Origin: Candidatus Korarchaeum sp.
Lineage (GTDB): Archaea; Korarchaeota; Korarchaeia; Korarchaeales; Korarchaeaceae
Length of the DNA stretch: 64,000 bases
Reading direction: 5' to 3'
NCBI GenBank assembly: GCA_038888615.1
Contig: JAWAID010000002.1
Location: forward strand, 565,654-629,653
Made by a program: the position numbers and the translations under genes. Below are positions 61,868 through 64,000 of the stretch, piece by piece (position 1 is the first letter of the stretch; the number at the start of each line of letters is the position of its first letter). Under the pieces are notes generated by a model. That model was not told the origin of the DNA. It did no database searches and saw only the letters and a program-made list of their open reading frames with translations.

Positions 61868-63787
61868 ATGTCGAGCTCCCAACAGGTTGAGGCAGGCCCT
61901 ACCAGGGATTTCAAGGGAGTCCCGAAGTACTTGGTGATGCTAGTCGGTATCTCCCTGATCTTATGGTGCATCGCAGGTGCTCTATTCACGATAGAGACTT
62001 ACAGGTTCAGGATGATCTTCCTGGCTCTAACGCTGCTATTCATGCTCCTCCTGTACCCCCCGTCCAGGGCACTAGTGAGAAGCAGAGTGGCCCTGACTAT
62101 TGACATCGTTCTAGCCTCGCTGGCGGTTATCTCGATAGCTTACGCCGTATCGGATGAGTACTACGTCTACAGGTCAACGATCCCAAACCTCTACGACATC
62201 ATCTTCGGAGCTATCATCTTAATAGTGCTGATAGAAGCCACCAGGAGGTCCTTCGGGAAGGCCTTCACGATAATAGTGCTCTTCTTCCTGGCTTACATGT
62301 ACTTCGGCTACTACATACCCGGCCCCCTCTCCCACAAGGGGTACGACGTGGAGAGGATCATAGGTCACATGGTGATGACTCTAGACGGTGTTTACGGAGT
62401 TCCACTTGGAGTAGCAGCTTCTTATGTCTCTCTCTTCGTTATCTATGGGGCTCTGATGGATGCAGCTGGTGCAGGAAGCTTCTGGATAGACCTAACTACC
62501 TCGCTCATGGGTAGGAAGTCCTCCAGCGCCGGAAGGGGTGCTGTTCTGGCTACGGCCCTGCTGGGAGGGCCCCAGGGGAGCGGAGTGGCCACCACGATGT
62601 CCCTAACCCCGGTGCTCTGGCCCACGCTCAAGGAGGCCGGTTACACCGCTGAGATGGCCGCTGGCCTCATATCGGCGGGGGGAATAGGGGCCGTGATATC
62701 CCCCCCGCTCATGGGAGCCGCCGTCTTCCTGATGATGGAGTTCCTCGACGTGAGCTACTGGGACATAATACTTATGGTGCTCATGCCCACCCTGCTCTAC
62801 TACGTGGCGATGTTCTTCATGGTCGAGGTGGAGGCCAGGAAGCACAGGTTCAGGGTCCCCGAGATATCGGCACCCAGCTTGGGGTACGTCCTCAGGAAGA
62901 AGGGTTACCACCTCATCTCGCTAGCCGTACTCGTGATCCTAGTCGGCTTGGGCAGGTCGCCCGCGACGGCAGCCCTCTGGGCGATCCTCACCGTCATAGT
63001 CACCAGCTTCCTCAGCAAGGACAGGAGAGACTGGTTAACCCCTAAGAGGCTCCTGCTCGCCATTTACGACGGGGCCAAGGCCTTCGTCTCCATAGCAGTA
63101 CTACTAGCTGCTGCAGGTATAATAACGGGATCCTTCACGCTGACGGGCTTGGGGCTCAAGGTATCCCACTTGATAGTTGAGCTGAGCGGTGGTATTCACA
63201 TCCTAGTGATGATACTGGCCGCTATCTCAGCCATAATAATAGGACTTGGCCTTCCGATCACGGCCACTTACGTCGTCTGCGTCCCCATAGTGGCCCCTGC
63301 CTTGGTTCACGTTGGCATCCCGATGCACGCGGCTCACATGCTCATCTTCTACTACGCTGTGCTTTCCGAGGTATCGCCTCCCGTGGCCCTCTCACCATCG
63401 GCGGCTGCAGCGATGACCGGAGCCAACGCTTACCAGGCCATGATGCAGGCTTGGAAGTACACCCTACCCACGTTCCTAGTCCCTTTCATGTTCTCAGCTA
63501 ACAAGTTGGCCTCTAATCTCCTCATAGTTGGTGCCGATCTTGAGGGCTTCCTGATAGCTACGGGAGTGTCCTTGGCATCTCTCCTCCTCCTGTCCTTGGG
63601 TAGCGTGGGCTACGTTGGAAGGGACCTCTCGAGGGTCGAGAGATTCATCCTCATAGCTGCTGGCTCCCTCCTGGCCTTCTGGATATTATCCATTGAGGCC
63701 TTCCTCATTTACTCGCTAGCCGCGGCTGTGATCTTCGGAAGGGCTGTCCACGGCATCTTAATGAGGAAACGCGTGAGAGTCACCTAG
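61868..63787 (+). CDS. TRAP transporter fused permease (DctQM type, 4TM/12TM)
   Basis: 639 aa with some 16-18 hydrophobic segments. The first third is the small (DctQ-like) permease part; the rest is the large DctM part with GSFWIDLTTSLMGRKSSSAGRGAVLATALLGGPQGSGVATTMSLTPVLWPTLKEAGY and IIGLGLPITATYVVCVPIVAPAL, typical of fused TRAP permeases working with TAXI-type receptors. It imports organic acids with an ion gradient. A TATA-like GCTTAAATC near 61833-61841 fits the ATG at 61868 with a short leader. The receptor gene begins downstream (63894). Confidence 0.9.
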   Translation: MSSSQQVEAGPTRDFKGVPKYLVMLVGISLILWCIAGALFTIETYRFRMIFLALTLLFMLLLYPPSRALVRSRVALTIDIVLASLAVISIAYAVSDEYYVYRSTIPNLYDIIFGAIILIVLIEATRRSFGKAFTIIVLFFLAYMYFGYYIPGPLSHKGYDVERIIGHMVMTLDGVYGVPLGVAASYVSLFVIYGALMDAAGAGSFWIDLTTSLMGRKSSSAGRGAVLATALLGGPQGSGVATTMSLTPVLWPTLKEAGYTAEMAAGLISAGGIGAVISPPLMGAAVFLMMEFLDVSYWDIILMVLMPTLLYYVAMFFMVEVEARKHRFRVPEISAPSLGYVLRKKGYHLISLAVLVILVGLGRSPATAALWAILTVIVTSFLSKDRRDWLTPKRLLLAIYDGAKAFVSIAVLLAAAGIITGSFTLTGLGLKVSHLIVELSGGIHILVMILAAISAIIIGLGLPITATYVVCVPIVAPALVHVGIPMHAAHMLIFYYAVLSEVSPPVALSPSAAAAMTGANAYQAMMQAWKYTLPTFLVPFMFSANKLASNLLIVGADLEGFLIATGVSLASLLLLSLGSVGYVGRDLSRVERFILIAAGSLLAFWILSIEAFLIYSLAAAVIFGRAVHGILMRKRVRVT

Positions 63788-63796
63788 ATTCGTTAA

Positions 63797-63822
63797 TTTT
63801 TTTATTTTCTATCATTTTTTGA
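63797..63822 (+). terminator. T-rich terminator after the TRAP permease
   Basis: Several runs of four to eight T residues directly after the permease stop codon, typical of archaeal termination. Confidence 0.5.
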
Positions 63823-63893
63823 TCCATTATCCTTACGAAAGATTTATATTATGACGGTCTTACGGATGCAGAGGCCCCTTCGAGGTGATCCTC

Positions 63894-64000
63894 ATGAGGA
63901 GAGAGGGGCTGAGCAAGGGTGCCCTCGCTGCGCTGATAATATTGATCCTGATCATACTGCTAGTGGCAGCCTACTACCTCACCCTCCCCGCCCCCACTCC
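63894..64000 (+). CDS. Start of a secreted protein, probable TRAP (TAXI) solute receptor (cut by window end)
   Basis: Only 35 codons are present. They read a basic start (MRREGLSKG), a long hydrophobic signal or anchor helix (ALAALIILILIILLVAAYYL) and a proline-rich segment. GGTGATC at 63885-63891 is a strong archaeal ribosome site, and TTTATATTA near 63842-63850 is a TATA box. Its place right after a TAXI-type fused permease makes a solute receptor the most likely product; the sequence itself cannot prove it. Confidence 0.55.
   Translation, partial: MRREGLSKGALAALIILILIILLVAAYYLTLPAPT

Overview
The window looks like chromosomal DNA from a hyperthermophilic archaeon of the TACK group. Evidence: archaeal TATA boxes centred about 26 bases upstream of start codons, many apparently leaderless genes, GGTGATC-type ribosome sites, AGG/AGA-rich arginine usage near 50% GC, Csa1/Cmr-type CRISPR genes, DUF996 membrane proteins, an anaerobic ribonucleotide reductase and an ACR3 arsenite pump. 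A korarchaeon is my best guess, but this is inference from style and no marker gene (rRNA, ribosomal protein) is present.

Layout. 1-11.3 kb: scattered housekeeping and orphan genes (1-Cys peroxiredoxin, a CARF protein, two DUF996 membrane proteins of which one is frameshifted, an OB-fold-like protein, nrdD-nrdG, a coiled-coil transglutaminase-like protein, two PD-(D/E)XK-like paralogues). 11.3-16.8 kb: a two-gene operon of a BrxL-like AAA+ ATPase and an unknown large partner, flanked by two decayed tnpB remnants. 16.8-18.2 kb: a Csx1 (CARF+HEPN) gene split by a -1 frameshift. 18.6-26.0 kb: a 2478-residue secreted, membrane-anchored DUF11-repeat surface protein. 26.5-28.5 kb: a graveyard of toxin-antitoxin-like genes (HEPN/MNT pair with broken HEPN, decayed vapBC, decayed nucleotidyltransferase).

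28.6-55.6 kb is a large CRISPR-Cas island. It holds a complete type III-B Cmr operon (cas10-cmr3-cmr4-cmr5-cmr1-cmr6, minus strand), cas6 (plus), an adaptation operon csa1-cas1-cas2-cas4 (minus), CRISPR array 1 (23 repeats), an intact vapBC pair, a plus-strand type I operon (112-aa protein, cas7, cas5, 381-aa protein, HD-helicase cas3, 534-aa protein), a GC-rich folded element, a double winged-helix regulator, a CARF ring-nuclease-like protein with a hydrophobic tail, and CRISPR array 2 (42 intact repeats plus one degenerate). Both arrays have the same 24-base repeat and a 132-base leader differing at two positions, so one Cas6 probably supplies crRNAs to both the type III-B and the type I effector. 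The type I operon has no large subunit that I can recognise; the 381-aa, 534-aa and 112-aa proteins are the candidates for undescribed or strongly diverged parts.

55.6-64 kb: an orphan SPPY-class DNA methyltransferase with a zinc-ribbon insertion, threonine synthase, ACR3 arsenite efflux permease, a DHA2-type MFS exporter, a fused TRAP transporter permease, and the beginning of a probable TRAP solute receptor cut by the window end.

I saw no rRNA or tRNA genes. Several frameshifts could be sequencing errors; where this matters it is stated.
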